Shown: in pieces, positions 63,575-64,000 of the stretch
Position numbering within the stretch: the first letter of the stretch is position 1
Layout of the letters: each line of letters begins with the position of its first letter
Origin: Amaurobius ferox
Lineage: Eukaryota; Arthropoda; Arachnida; Araneae; Amaurobiidae
Direction: 5' to 3'
Length of the DNA stretch: 64,000 bases
Assembly (NCBI GenBank): GCA_951213105.1
Contig: OX578146.1
Coordinates: 107,826,697 to 107,890,696 of the forward strand
Made by a program: the position numbers and the translations under genes
Notes under the pieces: model-generated
What the model saw: the letters and a program-made list of their open reading frames with translations, nothing else
Database searches by the model: none
What the model was told of the DNA's origin: nothing

Positions 63575-63990
63575 TGTCATTTCACATTTTCGAACATTTT
63601 GGTGTAGAGCACCCATTAAATGAACATATTTGAAAAATATGGTTTTATCCTGGGGTTTTATTGATTGATTGGCATGTGTATTAAATTTCAAGTCTTTATT
63701 TCTCCTTTCACCTTCCGAACATTTTGGTGTGGAGTACCCTCTTCTACAGAACATTTTTGAAAAACTTGATTTTTCTTTGATCTTATGATTGACCCGTGTA
63801 GCAAATTTAAAGTCTATATCTCATTTAAAATAGTTTCTCATTCATTTCACAAATAGAATATTTTGGCAGGTGGCACCCCTAAAGAAGTATAAATTGGAAA
63901 ACTGAAATTGTACATTATCTTCCTTTTGAACTATCTACTCTCACACCCAATTTATAATCTATGTTTGGCTGAATTTTTAATAATTATAAA
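63575..63990. repeat. ~130-bp degenerate tandem repeat, three copies
   Basis: CGAACATTTTGGTGTAGAGC occurs at 63591, as CGAACATTTTGGTGTGGAGT at 63717, and diverged as AGAATATTTTGGCAGGTGGC near 63855. Each is followed by a CACCC/TACCC and, later, TTAAATTTCAAGTCT or AAATTTAAAGTCT. The array runs to near the window edge. Confidence 0.75.
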
Positions 63991-64000
63991 TTTTTAGGTT

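Overview
The window is eukaryotic and AT-rich. Its only host gene is a cytosolic phenylalanine--tRNA ligase alpha-subunit gene (FARSA) on the + strand. Three of its 5' exons can be read (35123-35266, 55908-56006, 62636-62754); the catalytic part lies beyond the right edge. Introns of 20 kb and 6.6 kb and the mix of transposons (I-type and Jockey LINEs, Penelope-like elements with an N-terminal GIY-YIG domain, a protein-primed DNA polymerase element, hAT-like elements) suggest an arthropod. A chelicerate such as a spider is the best inference, but this is not proven by the sequence.

Layout. 1-1761: decayed 3' half of an I/R1-type LINE (+). 1762-6350: a pyrimidine-rich GC block, two short tandem arrays and a possible LTR remnant. 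6351-12456: a nearly complete I-type LINE on the - strand (ORF1 with zinc knuckles, then endonuclease, reverse transcriptase and RNase H), broken mainly at G runs. 12457-18159: a long hairpin repeat (14321-15375), 164-bp and 31-bp satellites and a degenerate array. 18166-21501: a TIR element with a 6-bp target duplication, inserted in that array and carrying a C2H2 zinc-finger exon. 24902-29977: a broken gene for C2H2 fingers, an endonuclease VII-like HNH domain and a protein-primed family B DNA polymerase. It is interrupted by SINEs whose head is 5S rRNA. 30556-34890: a Jockey-type LINE (- strand), head-to-head with FARSA.

The FARSA region from 35 to 63 kb holds inverted and tandem repeats, a pair of hAT-like non-autonomous elements, and a 2.94-kb transposon with ~570-bp TIRs and an 8-bp target duplication sitting inside a 177-bp tandem array. 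It also holds a hAT transposase relic, a head-to-head inverted pair of Penelope-like copies, and a Penelope-like element with permuted domain order (GIY-YIG before RT, CxC linker). The permuted element resembles the described Naiad clade and lies between direct repeats that end in TA microsatellites.

The most notable points are these. A 5S-derived SINE family has a 3' tail resembling the 3' end of the LINE in the same window, and it has re-used identical target sites. The permuted Penelope-like element and the inverted pair share a 3' hairpin. The 44-47 kb transposon encodes a transposase I could not assign. FARSA residues of about 49-85 have no visible exon. Several otherwise intact ORFs are broken exactly at homopolymer runs.
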